DNA of 43,395 nt, taken from positions 1 to 43,395 of the forward strand of contig JAHEYF010000035.1 of assembly GCA_023251755.1 (NCBI GenBank), given 5' to 3'. Source of the DNA: Bacteroidota bacterium. Its GTDB lineage: Bacteria > Bacteroidota > Bacteroidia > B-17B0 > Aurantibacillaceae. Each line of letters opens with the position of its first letter. Within the stretch, counting starts at the first letter, position 1. The notes under the pieces are model-generated. The model ran no database searches. It saw only the letters and a list, made by a program, of their open reading frames with translations, and was not told the origin of the DNA. Made by a program: the position numbers and the translations under genes. Of this stretch, positions 1 to 8,668 are shown piece by piece.

Positions 1-1096
1 TGGTAGAAGGAAGCACCATGTTGTTGGCATCGCGTTTTAAAGACATTTTAATTGATTTGGCAAATGCTTTAAAAATGGCTTCTATTTTATGGTGTTCGTT
101 ATCCCCTTCGGCTTTGATGTTGAGGTTGCATTTGGAAGCATCGCTAAAGGATTTAAAAAAATGGAAAAACAGTTCTGTTGGCATTTCCCCAATTTTTTCG
201 CGTTTAAATTCGGCTTCCCATACAATCCAGTTGCGTCCTCCAAAGTCAAGAGCCACCTGGGCCAGGCAATCGTCCATGGGCAGACAAAAACCATAACGCT
301 CTATGCCTTTTTTATCGCCCAGGGCTTTTGTAAAGGCTTCGCCCAGAGCAATGCCCACGTCTTCAATTGTATGGTGTTCATCAATGTGTAAATCGCCTTT
401 GCAGCTGATGTTTAAATCGATGTTGCCGTGCCTGGCAATTTGTTCGAGCATGTGATCGAAAAAACCAAGGCCTGTACTGATAGAAGATTTACCGTTACCA
501 TCGAGGTTGAGTTCTATTTCAATTTTAGTTTCGTTGGTGTTGCGGATGTGTGTTGTTTTACGTGCCGGAAGTTTTAAGAATTCATAAATGTCTTTCCAGC
601 TGTTGCAAATCAGGTCTATTTTAGTTTCCCAACCATCAGGAGCATCATTGTTTTTAAGTAGGATGGCTTTGGCACCAAGGTTTTCGGCCAGCTTCACATC
701 GGTGATCCTGTCGCCTATTACGAAAGAGTTTTTTAAATCATAATCTCCCTGCAGGTATTTTACAAGCATCGCTGTCCCCGGTTTACGACCGGGAAGGTTT
801 TCGTGTTCAAAAGATTTGTCGATGCATACTTCCGAAAAACGAATGCCTTCTCCTTCAAGTGTGCGCATCATTAAATTGTGTACGGGCCAAAAATTTTCTT
901 CAGGAAAAGAAGCGGTTCCAAGCCCGTCCTGGTTGGTGACCATTACCAATTCATAATCGAGCTCAGCAACAATTTTTCCGAGGTAAGTAAACAGGCCGGG
1001 GATGAAGGCCAGTTTCTCAAAACTATCTATTTGAAAATCACTGGGTGGTTCGTGAATCAGGGTTCCGTCCCGGTCGATAAAAAGAATTTTTTTCAT
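1..1096 (-). CDS. hisB: HisB, bifunctional histidinol-phosphatase / imidazoleglycerol-phosphate dehydratase (3' end cut by window)
   Basis: The frame opens with ATG at 1096 ([12 protein letters not shown]) and stays open to the window edge, so the last few residues and the stop lie outside. The N-terminal half is a HAD-type phosphatase with the DRDGT nucleophile motif near residues 9-13. The C-terminal half is the dehydratase, with the metal-binding pairs DEHHTIED and EHHKIEA. The two domains catalyse the dehydration of imidazoleglycerol phosphate and the dephosphorylation of histidinol phosphate. It starts 4 bases after the hisC stop, so the two are surely co-transcribed. The visible end (NNMVLPST) matches the usual HisB C-terminus, so only a handful of residues are missing. 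Confidence 0.95.
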   Translation of the reverse strand, partial: MKKILFIDRDGTLIHEPPSDFQIDSFEKLAFIPGLFTYLGKIVAELDYELVMVTNQDGLGTASFPEENFWPVHNLMMRTLEGEGIRFSEVCIDKSFEHENLPGRKPGTAMLVKYLQGDYDLKNSFVIGDRITDVKLAENLGAKAILLKNNDAPDGWETKIDLICNSWKDIYEFLKLPARKTTHIRNTNETKIEIELNLDGNGKSSISTGLGFFDHMLEQIARHGNIDLNISCKGDLHIDEHHTIEDVGIALGEAFTKALGDKKGIERYGFCLPMDDCLAQVALDFGGRNWIVWEAEFKREKIGEMPTELFFHFFKSFSDASKCNLNIKAEGDNEHHKIEAIFKAFAKSIKMSLKRDANNMVLPST

Positions 1097-1100
1097 AGGT

Positions 1101-2171
1101 CTATTGATCTGCATATTGTTTAATGGCTGTGATTAATTTTTCATTCTCTTCTTTGGTGCCAATGGTTATTCTCAGGCAGCCTTCGCACAACTCTACTTTG
1201 CTGCGATTGCGCACTACAAGCTGCTGCCGGCTTAAGTAAGTATACAATTCGTTGGCATCCGTTACTTTCACCAACACAAAATTGGCTTCGCTGGGGTATA
1301 CTTTTATAACACAGGAAAGGAGTCCCAGCTTTTTTATAAGCAGTTCCCTTTCGGCAACAATTGTTTTAATCCATACGTTTACCTGCTCAATGTTGCTTAA
1401 TGCTGCAATTGCTTTTTGTTGCGACAGGGCATTGATGTTGTAAGGGGGTTTTATTTTATTGAATACATCAATAATTTGCTGCGAGGCAAAAGCCATACCT
1501 ATTCTTAAACCCGCCAGTCCCCAGGCTTTGGAAAAGGTTTGTAAAATAACTAAGTTGGGGTAGTTTAATAATTCAGGAATAAGACTGCGGTAAGAAGCAA
1601 AGTTGATGTAGGCTTCATCCAGTATCACAATGCCTTTAAATGATTCGAGGATAAGTTTTATGTCTAACCATTTTACGCCATTGCCGGTTGGGTTATTGGG
1701 GCAACAAACAAAAATAAGTTTGGTCTTGTTGTCAATGGCTTCAATAATTTTATCGCTGTTTAATTGAAAACTTTCAGGCAGGAGGTTTACTTTTTTCACT
1801 TCCACATCGTTGATGTTGGCCGATACTTCGTACATGCCATAAGTGGGAGGACAAATAATCACCTTGTCTTTACCGGGTATACAAAACGCCCGGAAGAGTA
1901 TGTCGATGGCCTCATCGCTGCCGTTGCCCAAAAATATATTTTCGGTGGGCAGGCCTTTTACTTTTCCGATTTTTTCTTTTAAACCGAGTTGTAAAGGATC
2001 GGGGTAACGGTTGTAGTTTTCACTTAAAGGCGAGCCAAAGGAATTTTCATTGGCATCTAAAAATATACCTTCTTTGCCTTTAAATTCATCCCGGGCAGAA
2101 GAGTAAGGCACCAGCTGTTTTATATTGGGCCGCAGCAGGCTGTTGAGGTCAAAGAGTGTTTTTGTAATCAT
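1101..2171 (-). CDS. hisC: HisC, histidinol-phosphate aminotransferase
   Basis: This 356-residue protein is a fold-type I PLP aminotransferase. Visible signatures are the N-terminal [11 protein letters not shown] and NRYPDP segments, the SDEAID stretch, CPNNPTG, DEAYINF and the Schiff-base region [14 protein letters not shown], in which the Lys holds PLP. It converts imidazole-acetol phosphate to histidinol phosphate. Length is normal for the family. It lies third in the hisGDCB order, 87 bases after hisD and 4 bases before hisB. Confidence 0.95.
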   Translation of the reverse strand: MITKTLFDLNSLLRPNIKQLVPYSSARDEFKGKEGIFLDANENSFGSPLSENYNRYPDPLQLGLKEKIGKVKGLPTENIFLGNGSDEAIDILFRAFCIPGKDKVIICPPTYGMYEVSANINDVEVKKVNLLPESFQLNSDKIIEAIDNKTKLIFVCCPNNPTGNGVKWLDIKLILESFKGIVILDEAYINFASYRSLIPELLNYPNLVILQTFSKAWGLAGLRIGMAFASQQIIDVFNKIKPPYNINALSQQKAIAALSNIEQVNVWIKTIVAERELLIKKLGLLSCVIKVYPSEANFVLVKVTDANELYTYLSRQQLVVRNRSKVELCEGCLRITIGTKEENEKLITAIKQYADQ

Positions 2172-2258
2172 GTTGTTGTTTTTTATTGTACGCTGTACAT
2201 TGTATGTTGTATTCAGTCTGTGTGCGTTATACCGTTCTAATAAGATATCCGGTTTTAT

Positions 2259-3587
2259 TTACCTTTCTTCTTTTTTGGCTTTTGGCTTATTACTTTTGGC
2301 TTTTATCATCACATCTGCTAATCTAATACTCACCGCATTTTTATGCGCCTCCAATCCTTCGGCTTCGGCCATAAGCTCAATTGTTGTCCCTAAGTTAAGC
2401 ATGCCTTCTTTACTGAGTTGCTGGAAAGTAATTTTTTTTACAAAACTATCCACTGAAACACCGCTGTAAGCTTTTGCATTGCCGTTGGTGGGTAAGGTGT
2501 GATTGGTGCCGGAGGCATAATCGCCGGCACTTTCGCAGGAATAATTGCCTAAAAACACCGAGCCTGCATTGATTACTTTATCGGCTAACTCAGTATAGTT
2601 ATTGCAGGCGATAATTAAATGCTCGGGAGCGTATTCATTTAACAGCTCCATGCCTTCGTTTTTATTGTTCACCAATAGGAATAAACTATTGCTTAATGCC
2701 CGAAGGGCTATTTCTTTTCTGGGTAATGCCTGTACTTGTTTTTGGAGCTCTGCCTGTACTTCCAGTATTACTGTTTCTTTATCGCTGACCAACAGCACCT
2801 GCGAATCTGTTCCGTGTTCGGCCTGTGATAAGAGATCGGCTGCAACATAGGCAGGAATACAGGTTTCATCGGCTATCACCGCTAACTCCGATGGGCCGGC
2901 AGGCATGTCTATTGCGGTACCTTCTTTGTTGACTAATTGTTTGGCGCAGGTAACGTATTGGTTGCCGGGCCCGAATATTTTATACACCTGTGGAACGGTT
3001 TCGGTGCCATAAGCCATAGCCCCAATGGCTTGTACGCCGCCAAGTTTGAATACAGTTGTGATGCCCACCAGTTGTGCTGTGTATAAAATAGCGGGGTTAA
3101 TTTTCCCGTCCTTGCCCGGCGGGGTGCACAGCACGATGTTTTTACAAGCTGCAATTTTTGCAGGGATGGCCAGCATAAGGATGGTTGAAAACAAAGGGGC
3201 TGTTCCGCCGGGAATATACAAGCCCACTTTTTCGATGGCGATTGATTTCCTCCAACACTGAACACCCTTGCTGGTTTCAATTATTTTTACCTCTTCCTGT
3301 TGCGCAAGGTGAAATTTTTCGATGTTTTGCCTGGCCTGTGCAATAGCGGTTTTTAATTCGTTGCTGAGTAGTTGTGCTGCTTCCTGTATTTCTTTTTCTT
3401 CAACGATGAATGAATCAAGCTTTACCTTATCAAATAGCTCAGTGTATTTTTTTACCGCGGTATCGCCCCCGGTTTTAATTTCCTGCAATACTTTAGTTAC
3501 CTGTTGTTCCAGGTCTTTGGTTTCTATCACCGGCCGTTTTAGTAATTGTTTCCATTCGGCAGGTTGGGGATATTTAATTGTTTTCAT
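2259..3587 (-). CDS. hisD: HisD, histidinol dehydrogenase
   Basis: The 442-residue product carries the hallmarks of histidinol dehydrogenase: the GLYIPGGTAPLFSTILM segment, FGPGNQYVTCAKQLV, DMPAGPSELAVIAD, the LLSQAEHGTDSQ zinc and catalytic region, and the C-terminal ASGTNHTLPT and SVDSFVKK blocks. It performs the two final NAD-dependent oxidations from histidinol to histidine. It is the second gene of the his operon, separated from hisG by 65 bases filled with TTCGTA-type word repeats. The C-terminus is Lys-rich (KAKSNKPKAKKEER). Confidence 0.96.
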   Translation of the reverse strand: MKTIKYPQPAEWKQLLKRPVIETKDLEQQVTKVLQEIKTGGDTAVKKYTELFDKVKLDSFIVEEKEIQEAAQLLSNELKTAIAQARQNIEKFHLAQQEEVKIIETSKGVQCWRKSIAIEKVGLYIPGGTAPLFSTILMLAIPAKIAACKNIVLCTPPGKDGKINPAILYTAQLVGITTVFKLGGVQAIGAMAYGTETVPQVYKIFGPGNQYVTCAKQLVNKEGTAIDMPAGPSELAVIADETCIPAYVAADLLSQAEHGTDSQVLLVSDKETVILEVQAELQKQVQALPRKEIALRALSNSLFLLVNNKNEGMELLNEYAPEHLIIACNNYTELADKVINAGSVFLGNYSCESAGDYASGTNHTLPTNGNAKAYSGVSVDSFVKKITFQQLSKEGMLNLGTTIELMAEAEGLEAHKNAVSIRLADVMIKAKSNKPKAKKEER

Positions 3588-3603
3588 TTTTAGTTTTTTT
3601 GTC

Positions 3604-3652
3604 TACGAATTCGTATTCGTAGGTTCGTAATTCGTCAATCGTAATTCGTAAC
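3604..3652. repeat. TTCGTA word repeat between hisG and hisD
   Basis: The gap is built from variants of the word AATTCGTA/TACGAATT repeated about six times in both orientations, with partial self-complementarity (ACGAATTCGT, ATTCGT). No gene is seen. It belongs to the general class of word-like quasi-repeats that fill many gaps in this window. Confidence 0.6.
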
Positions 3653-4510
3653 TCAAAGAACCATTTTCTCTATAGGCACCACCAAAATTCCCTGTGCGCC
3701 GTTTTCTTTTAGTTTTTCAATAATGTCCCAAAACTCGTTTTCGTTTAATACACTGTGTACCGAGCTCCATCCTTTTTCGGCGAGGGGCAATACGGTCGGG
3801 CTTTTCATACCGGGTAAAATACTGATGATGGCTTCTAATTTTTCGTTGGGTGCATTCAGTAAAATGTATTTGTTGTTTTTGGCTTTACGAACGGCGTTGA
3901 TCCTGAACAATAATTTTTCAATAATTTTTTGTTGCTCGAAAGCTATGTTTTTATTGCTCACCAATACGGCTTCGGATTTTAGTACGACTTCCACTTCTTT
4001 TAAACCGTTGGTGAACAAGGTACTTCCGGAGCTTACCAGGTCGCAGATAGCATCGGCAAGCCCAATGCCCGGAGCTATTTCAACCGAGCCGCTTATCTCG
4101 TGTATATCGGCAGTGACATTGTTTTTTTGCAAAAAGGTGTTTAAGATACCGGCATAAGAAGTAGCTATGCGTTGTCCCTGCAGGTCTTGCAGGCTGGTGA
4201 ATTTTTTTTCTTTTGGGATAGCAATGGACAAGCGGCACTTGCCAAAGCCTAATTTTTCGATGATGTTGAGCTCTTTGTTTTTTTCGAGGACTACATTTTC
4301 GCCTACAATGCCTATGTCGGCTACGCCGTCTTCCACGTATTGGGGAATATCATCGTCGCGGAGGAAAAACACCTCGAGCGGAAAATTGTAGGCTTCGGCT
4401 TTTAGTTTGTTGATACCGTTGTTGAATTCAATACCGGCTTCTTTCAGTATTTTAATGGAGTCTTCGTAAAGTCTCCCGGATTTTTGAATGGCTATTTTTA
4501 AATTTCTCAT
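3653..4510 (-). CDS. hisG: HisG, ATP phosphoribosyltransferase (long form)
   Basis: This 285-residue protein begins MRNLKIAIQKSGRL and has DDIPQYVEDGVADIGIVGENVV, typical of the HisG catalytic fold, followed by a C-terminal ACT-like regulatory region (about residues 210-285, SPTVLPLAEKGWSSVHSVL ... ILVVPIEKM). The length identifies the long, HisZ-independent form, which is usually feedback-inhibited by histidine. It condenses ATP and PRPP in the first step of the pathway. As first gene of the operon it sits directly behind the His leader attenuator. It would therefore be controlled both at the enzyme and at transcription. Confidence 0.96.
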   Translation of the reverse strand: MRNLKIAIQKSGRLYEDSIKILKEAGIEFNNGINKLKAEAYNFPLEVFFLRDDDIPQYVEDGVADIGIVGENVVLEKNKELNIIEKLGFGKCRLSIAIPKEKKFTSLQDLQGQRIATSYAGILNTFLQKNNVTADIHEISGSVEIAPGIGLADAICDLVSSGSTLFTNGLKEVEVVLKSEAVLVSNKNIAFEQQKIIEKLLFRINAVRKAKNNKYILLNAPNEKLEAIISILPGMKSPTVLPLAEKGWSSVHSVLNENEFWDIIEKLKENGAQGILVVPIEKMVL

Positions 4511-4531
4511 GTTACTATTTTTAAAAAATTG

Positions 4532-4565
4532 AAAATAAAAAAGGCTTACCGTGTTGGTAAGCCTT
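4532..4565 (-). terminator. Intrinsic terminator of the his attenuator
   Basis: Read on the minus strand, AAGGCTTACC pairs perfectly with GGTAAGCCTT around a 5-base loop and is followed by TTTTATTTT. It lies between the His-rich leader ORF and hisG, so it ends transcription before the structural genes. The 5' arm contains GCTTACC (4556-4562), which can alternatively pair with GGTAAGC inside the leader ORF (4606-4612). Confidence 0.9.
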
Positions 4566-4600
4566 GTAAAATGTGGGTGTTATGAGTTCACATAATATCA

Positions 4601-4657
4601 TCAGTGCTTACCGCGAGGCAAGGTATGGTGATGATGGTTATGTGTGAAATTTATCAT
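4601..4657 (-). CDS. hisL: His operon leader peptide, His-rich
   Basis: An 18-codon ORF reads MINFTHNHHHHTLPRGKH and then TGA. Six of 18 residues are His, four of them consecutive (codons 8-11). It lies 90 bases upstream of hisG on the same strand, with a terminator between. Segment 1 (CTTGCC, 4617-4622) directly follows the His run and pairs with GGTAAG (segment 2, 4607-4612). Segment 2 extended by one base (GGTAAGC) can instead pair with the terminator 5' arm. A ribosome stalled at the His codons would cover segment 1 and let segment 2 block the terminator. The start ATG lies only about 4-8 bases after the predicted transcription start. Confidence 0.88.
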   Translation of the reverse strand: MINFTHNHHHHTLPRGKH

Positions 4658-4665
4658 TGCTGGGA

Positions 4666-4700
4666 CAAATGTATAAAATAAATTATTCAGTTTAACAAAA
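4666..4700 (-). promoter_or_regulatory. Predicted his operon promoter
   Basis: On the minus strand TACATTTG (4666-4673) fits the Bacteroidota -7 element TAnnTTTG, and TTTTG (4696-4700) is a -33 candidate 22 bases further upstream. Transcription would start a few bases before the leader-peptide ATG at 4657. Confidence 0.7.
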
Positions 4701-4703
4701 GGC

Positions 4704-4751
4704 TGAATTTTTTAATTCTCAAATCAGTTCATCTTCAAATCCTCAAATCAA
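4704..4751. repeat. TGATTTGAGGAT-type word repeat downstream of kmo
   Basis: The minus strand shows the words TTGATTTGAGGATTTGAAG and CTGATTTGAGAATT in succession. Closely similar text is found on the plus strand around 9208-9238. No terminator with a strong stem is visible here. Confidence 0.5.
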
Positions 4752-6098
4752 TTATATCCTGCTGAGTATCGCCATCTCCACTTCTTCGCTGTCCCATACC
4801 TGATCAATGTTAGGGATGGCCATTACCTGCTGCATAATGCCTTCCTGCCTCCGGCCTTCGCGCAGGGCGGTGCTGTAACGAATGTGGGGGCTATAGGTAA
4901 CCATGGAATAAAGCGGGATCCATTTATCCGGGTGTTTTTCGCTAAAGCGGCCTTCTATTTTTTTCTGTAATAAAAATTTGGCGTCAGCGGTTTTGTCGCG
5001 CATCTCCACAAAGTTGGCAATGGCCAGGTCGGCAATGGCATCAGCATCGGGCTTGCGCAGGCTTTCGTATTCTTTAAAAATAAGGGGCCAGTTTTCGCTG
5101 TGTTTATCAATCAGTTCGTTCAGTACCACGCAGTCTTCAAAACCACAGTTCATGCCTTGTCCGTAAAAGGGTACAATGGCGTGTGCGGCATCGCCGATGA
5201 GGGCAATTTTATCTTCAAAGGTCCAGGGTTTGCATTTAACGGTTACCAGCGATGCTACGGGGTTATTCATAAAATCATCAACTAAGGTTGGCATCAATGG
5301 AATGGCATCGGGAAATTCTTCGTTAAAAAATTTCAATACCTCTTCTTTTGTTTTGATGCTGGCAAATGATTTCGAACCTTCCATTTCAAAAAACAGGGTA
5401 CAGGTAAAACTGCCGTCCATGTTGGGCAGGGCTATCATCATAAAACTTCCACGGGGCCATATATGCAGGGCATTTTTTTCAATTAAAAAAGTTCCGTCAG
5501 GGCCGGCAGGGATGCATAATTCTTTATAACCGGCTTCAATGTAAAACTGTTGGTAATCAAAGCGGTCGTTCTGTAACTGCATTTGTAAACGGGCTGCGCT
5601 AAAAGCACCGTCGGCACCAAACACCAGGTCGGAATCAACCTGTGAAGGGGTATTGGTTTCGGTATTGTATAAAGTAAGGCGGTTGGTTTTTTTGTCGAGG
5701 GCATCGCAACGTTCGTCAAAGTGTAATTTAACATTGCTTTGTTGTTCGGCCAGGTCCATCAGGCTCATGTTAATTCCACCGCGGGAAACAGAATAAATGG
5801 CTTGTTCTTTTTTTCCGTAAGGCTGAAAAGCTGTTGAGCCGTCTTTGTGGTGAATAAAACGCCCGTACATGGGGATGGCTATTTTTTTTATTTCATCGGC
5901 TATGCCAACTCCCTGTAGGCCCCTCCAGCCCCGGTCGCTCAGGGCCAGGTTAATTGATTTGCCGGCTGATATTTTTGCTTTGCGCATATCGGGGCGGCGT
6001 TCATAAATATCTATTTTGTGTCCGCGTTTAGCCAGGTAGATCGAAAGCAGGGAGCCTACCAGGCCGGCACCTACTATACTTATTTTTTTGGAACCCAT
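4752..6098 (-). CDS. kmo: Kynurenine 3-monooxygenase
   Basis: The 448-residue product is a class A FAD monooxygenase. It has the GxGxxG dinucleotide site GAGLVGS (10-16), the KMO-type segment KSINLALSDRGWRGL, the DG motif VFGADGAFSAAR and the second FAD motif ALIGDAAHAIVPFYGQGMNCGFEDC, which is highly characteristic of kynurenine monooxygenase. It hydroxylates kynurenine with NADPH and O2, in tryptophan breakdown or de novo NAD synthesis. No other kynurenine-pathway gene lies in the window. A -7-like box, TAGTTTTG, lies at 6118-6125. Read-through from kmo would enter the his leader, since only about 50 bases separate its stop from the his promoter. Confidence 0.94.
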   Translation of the reverse strand: MGSKKISIVGAGLVGSLLSIYLAKRGHKIDIYERRPDMRKAKISAGKSINLALSDRGWRGLQGVGIADEIKKIAIPMYGRFIHHKDGSTAFQPYGKKEQAIYSVSRGGINMSLMDLAEQQSNVKLHFDERCDALDKKTNRLTLYNTETNTPSQVDSDLVFGADGAFSAARLQMQLQNDRFDYQQFYIEAGYKELCIPAGPDGTFLIEKNALHIWPRGSFMMIALPNMDGSFTCTLFFEMEGSKSFASIKTKEEVLKFFNEEFPDAIPLMPTLVDDFMNNPVASLVTVKCKPWTFEDKIALIGDAAHAIVPFYGQGMNCGFEDCVVLNELIDKHSENWPLIFKEYESLRKPDADAIADLAIANFVEMRDKTADAKFLLQKKIEGRFSEKHPDKWIPLYSMVTYSPHIRYSTALREGRRQEGIMQQVMAIPNIDQVWDSEEVEMAILSRI

Positions 6099-6117
6099 AG
6101 TGTTGTTTTATGCAGGT

Positions 6118-6125
6118 CAAAACTA
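6118..6125 (-). promoter_or_regulatory. -7 element candidate for kmo
   Basis: TAGTTTTG on the minus strand fits TAnnTTTG and lies 20 bases upstream of the kmo ATG. A run of T around 6141-6149 could serve as the upstream element, but no clear TTTG is present. Confidence 0.45.
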
Positions 6126-6182
6126 AGCATTTATCGGGGTTAAAAAAACTGATTTTAGACACATTTCAGTTAAGTTCAGACG

Positions 6183-6256
6183 TTCTTTCGTTTATTAGTT
6201 CAAAAGTTGTAACCAACCGGTGAACGAATAAACTGGTAAACGAATAAACGGCATAT
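6183..6256. repeat. AACGAATAAAC / GTTTATT-AGTTC repeat, kmo-tilS gap
   Basis: The gap between the divergent genes holds CGTTTATTAGTTC, GAACGAATAAAC and AAACGAATAAACGG. The first and last are partly inverse complements. The same words recur at 8516-8592, 9310-9320, 19222-19262, 28630-28700 and 40595-40710, always between genes. Confidence 0.6.
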
Positions 6257-6283
6257 CTCGTCTTTTATTTCTAATTTTAGGCT

Positions 6284-7609
6284 GTGCTACAAGCCTTTCA
6301 ACAATACAATCGTAAACACCAGCTTTTAACTCAACAGCATCGCTTACTTGTTGCGGTAAGCGGTGGGGCCGATTCAATGGTATTGTGCGATGTGTTGTTA
6401 AAAAGCGGCTATACCTTTAGCGTGGCCCATTGTAATTTTCAATTACGGGGTAAAGAAGCCGATGAGGATGAAAACCTGGTGAAGGAATTTTGTAAACGCA
6501 ATGCCCTTGTTTTTTTTAAACGGGGCTTTAACACCGCTGAGTACGCTGTTCAAAAAAGCATCTCTGTACAAATGGCTGCGCGGGAATTGCGCTACAATTG
6601 GTTTGCGGAACTGATGCGTGAGCATGGGTTTGATAAACTACTTACGGCGCATCACCTGAACGATAACATCGAAACTTTTTTTATTAACCTTATCCGCGGT
6701 TCGGGCATTAATGGGTTAAAAGGAATATTGCCCGAAAGTAAAGGAATTATACGGCCTTTGTTGTTTGCCAAAAGAAGCGACATTGAAACCTACGCTGCCG
6801 AAAACAAAATTGAATACCGGAACGACAGCAGCAATGCCAGTGATAAATATTTGAGGAATTACCTGCGCCTGAACATTATACCAAAGTTTAAGGAATTAAA
6901 CCCTTCGTTTGAAGATACGATGGAGGCTGAATTGGCCCGTTTAAGGGATGTTCAGGCTTTATTAAACGGAATAGTTAAACAGGAAAAGCAAAACTGTGTG
7001 AGGGAAGAACAGGGCTTTGTGAAACTTGAGATTGAAAAAATAAAGGCATCGGCCATACCTTCTTTGTTATTGTTTGAATTGTTGAAGGAGTACGGTTTTT
7101 CTTCGGTGCAGGTGCAAACGATTGAAAGCTGCCTGGATGGTGAAGCGGGCAGGGTGTTTTACAGCACTGCTTTTCAGTTAACCAAAGACCGGCAGTTTTT
7201 AATACTAAGTCAATTAAAGAAGGAGCAGGAGGCCGGAAGAAACTATTTTATTGAAGAAACGGATACCTCCATAAGCATTCCGGTGAAATTAAAACTAATC
7301 CGGAAAACAGATTTTGAAATCACCAGCAATAAAAATAAAATAGGACTGGATGCCGCCAAATTGGTTTTTCCTTTAAGTATAGCGCACTGGCAACAGGGCG
7401 ATAAATTTAAACCACTGGGTATGAATGGTTTTAAAAAATTAAGTGATTTTTTTACTAATGAAAAAATGGCTTTGCCCGAAAAGGAACAGCAGTGGTTGTT
7501 GAAAAACAAAGAAGAGATCGTGTGGGTAATTGGCCGGAGAATAGACGAACGGTATAAAATTACCGAAGAAACAAAACAGGTGCTGGAAATAGAATATTTT
7601 CCGGAATAA
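6284..7609 (+). CDS. tilS: TilS, tRNA(Ile)-lysidine synthase
   Basis: The 441-residue protein has the PP-loop ATP pyrophosphatase motif VAVSGGADSMVL near residues 24-35, the following CNFQLRGKEADEDE segment, and the AHHLNDNIETFFINLIRGSG block typical of TilS. A C-terminal TilS substrate-binding domain follows (about 370-441: HWQQGDKFKPLGMNGFKKLSDFF). It converts C34 of tRNA-Ile(CAU) to lysidine. The start is GTG at 6284; MLQAFQQYNRKHQL aligns with the usual N-terminus, and no upstream in-frame start is plausible. TAATTTTA immediately upstream (6272-6279) could be a weak -7 element, implying an almost leaderless mRNA. Confidence 0.95.
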   Translation: MLQAFQQYNRKHQLLTQQHRLLVAVSGGADSMVLCDVLLKSGYTFSVAHCNFQLRGKEADEDENLVKEFCKRNALVFFKRGFNTAEYAVQKSISVQMAARELRYNWFAELMREHGFDKLLTAHHLNDNIETFFINLIRGSGINGLKGILPESKGIIRPLLFAKRSDIETYAAENKIEYRNDSSNASDKYLRNYLRLNIIPKFKELNPSFEDTMEAELARLRDVQALLNGIVKQEKQNCVREEQGFVKLEIEKIKASAIPSLLLFELLKEYGFSSVQVQTIESCLDGEAGRVFYSTAFQLTKDRQFLILSQLKKEQEAGRNYFIEETDTSISIPVKLKLIRKTDFEITSNKNKIGLDAAKLVFPLSIAHWQQGDKFKPLGMNGFKKLSDFFTNEKMALPEKEQQWLLKNKEEIVWVIGRRIDERYKITEETKQVLEIEYFPE

Positions 7610-7623
7610 ACGAACTCGTTTGC

Positions 7624-8163
7624 ATGTCTGAAAATACATTATACACTGAAAAACAATACCTGGGGCACAACAAGGTGTCGATCATGATAAGGATGATGCT
7701 GGCTTTGTTTTGTTTTGTAGGGTATTACTGGAGCGAAAACCCTAAAGCCATTGAGGTTTCGGGTATACAAATCAGGGCTTACCCTATACAACACATTCCG
7801 AATTCGGGGCAGGTTTTTTTTGTACTGGGTATACTTGTTCTTTTAATATCCGCATCGCTGGTGCATGTATTGCATATTCAAACGCGGGTGTATACTGACC
7901 ACATTATTTTAGACGGATTCTGGAGCTCGCGCAAAGTTAAAATTGATTTAAGGAACATTCATACGGTTAAGAAATTACGGTATAAAAAAAACACCCTGCG
8001 CCGCCCGGTGTATAACTTACATGTAAAGGGGGTTATAAAATTTTTTACCTCGGGCGATGAGTTTGTGGAGTTGAAAGACAAGGACGGATTGATCTATCGC
8101 ATTGGTTCCCAGCATCCAAATGAGCTCTTTAAAATCATTAACCACCAGGTAAATAATAGTTGA
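7624..8163 (+). CDS. Conserved membrane protein with bacterial PH-like domain
   Basis: This 179-residue protein has two hydrophobic segments (about residues 19-37 and 58-82), then a soluble C-terminal part (about 85-175). The pattern there (VYTDHIILDGFWSSRKVKIDLRNIHTVKKL ... FFTSGDEFVELKDKDGLIYRIGSQHPNELFKII) resembles membrane-anchored bacterial PH-domain proteins. It starts 14 bases after tilS and is probably co-transcribed with it. A precise function cannot be given. The PH assignment rests on pattern only. Confidence 0.7.
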   Translation: MSENTLYTEKQYLGHNKVSIMIRMMLALFCFVGYYWSENPKAIEVSGIQIRAYPIQHIPNSGQVFFVLGILVLLISASLVHVLHIQTRVYTDHIILDGFWSSRKVKIDLRNIHTVKKLRYKKNTLRRPVYNLHVKGVIKFFTSGDEFVELKDKDGLIYRIGSQHPNELFKIINHQVNNS

Positions 8164-8223
8164 TTTTTTTTGTAACTTTATAAGTGAAAATAAGTACAAT
8201 GTATTTATAAACCCCACGTCATT

Positions 8224-8514
8224 ATGAATATAGCAGCTAATTGTGAAAAAATTGAAAAGGAAGCCGTAGCGCAGCTTAACTTCCCTAATGCTGAAGTACT
8301 AAAAAGTAAAGAAGCGATTAAAGAACGAGACATGGAATTGAACAGGGCCCTTACTTTAGGGAACCTTGAACACAGCAAAATTAAAATTTATTTTGAAGAC
8401 GATAAATCGGTGAAGGTAGTGGATACGACGGTGTGGGGCTTAACGGATAAACGGATTATTTTGAAGCAGGGTTTGGTGATACCAATTAACAGGATACATC
8501 AGATTAAGTATTAG
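8224..8514 (+). CDS. Small conserved protein of unknown function
   Basis: A 96-residue soluble protein with an acidic and lysine-rich N-terminal helix region (MNIAANCEKIEKEAVAQL), then a beta-rich half containing VVDTTVWGLTDKRIILKQG and VIPINRIHQIKY. This ending is familiar from small, uncharacterised Bacteroidota proteins, where hydrophobic strands precede a conserved VIPI-RI. No signal peptide, cofactor motif or catalytic residue is seen. A terminator at 8610 follows, after a repeat-rich gap. Confidence 0.7.
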   Translation: MNIAANCEKIEKEAVAQLNFPNAEVLKSKEAIKERDMELNRALTLGNLEHSKIKIYFEDDKSVKVVDTTVWGLTDKRIILKQGLVIPINRIHQIKY

Positions 8515-8515
8515 A

Positions 8516-8592
8516 GTTCAATCGTTTATTCGTTTATAAGTTCATTCGTTAGTCAACTATTAAACGAGTAAACAAAAGAACGAATGAACTAA
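8516..8592. repeat. Palindromic AACGAATAAAC / AGTTC repeat
   Basis: The left half carries TCGTTTATTCGTTTAT and AGTTCATTCGTT. The right half carries AAACGAGTAAAC and GAACGAATGAACT, approximately the inverse complement. The element can fold into a long imperfect hairpin. It is one of at least five copies in gaps of this window. Confidence 0.65.
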
Positions 8593-8609
8593 TTTTAAGA
8601 TTTTTTAAG

Positions 8610-8641
8610 AAAGCATTCCCAAAAGGAGTGCTTTTTGTTTT
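8610..8641 (+). terminator. Intrinsic terminator after the 96-residue protein gene
   Basis: AAAGCATTCC pairs with GGAGTGCTTT (one G-T pair) around loop CAAAA and runs into TTTTTGTTTT. It separates the tilS group from the Dsb genes. Confidence 0.8.
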
Positions 8642-8668
8642 ATATCTTGCAGTATAAATTAATTACAG

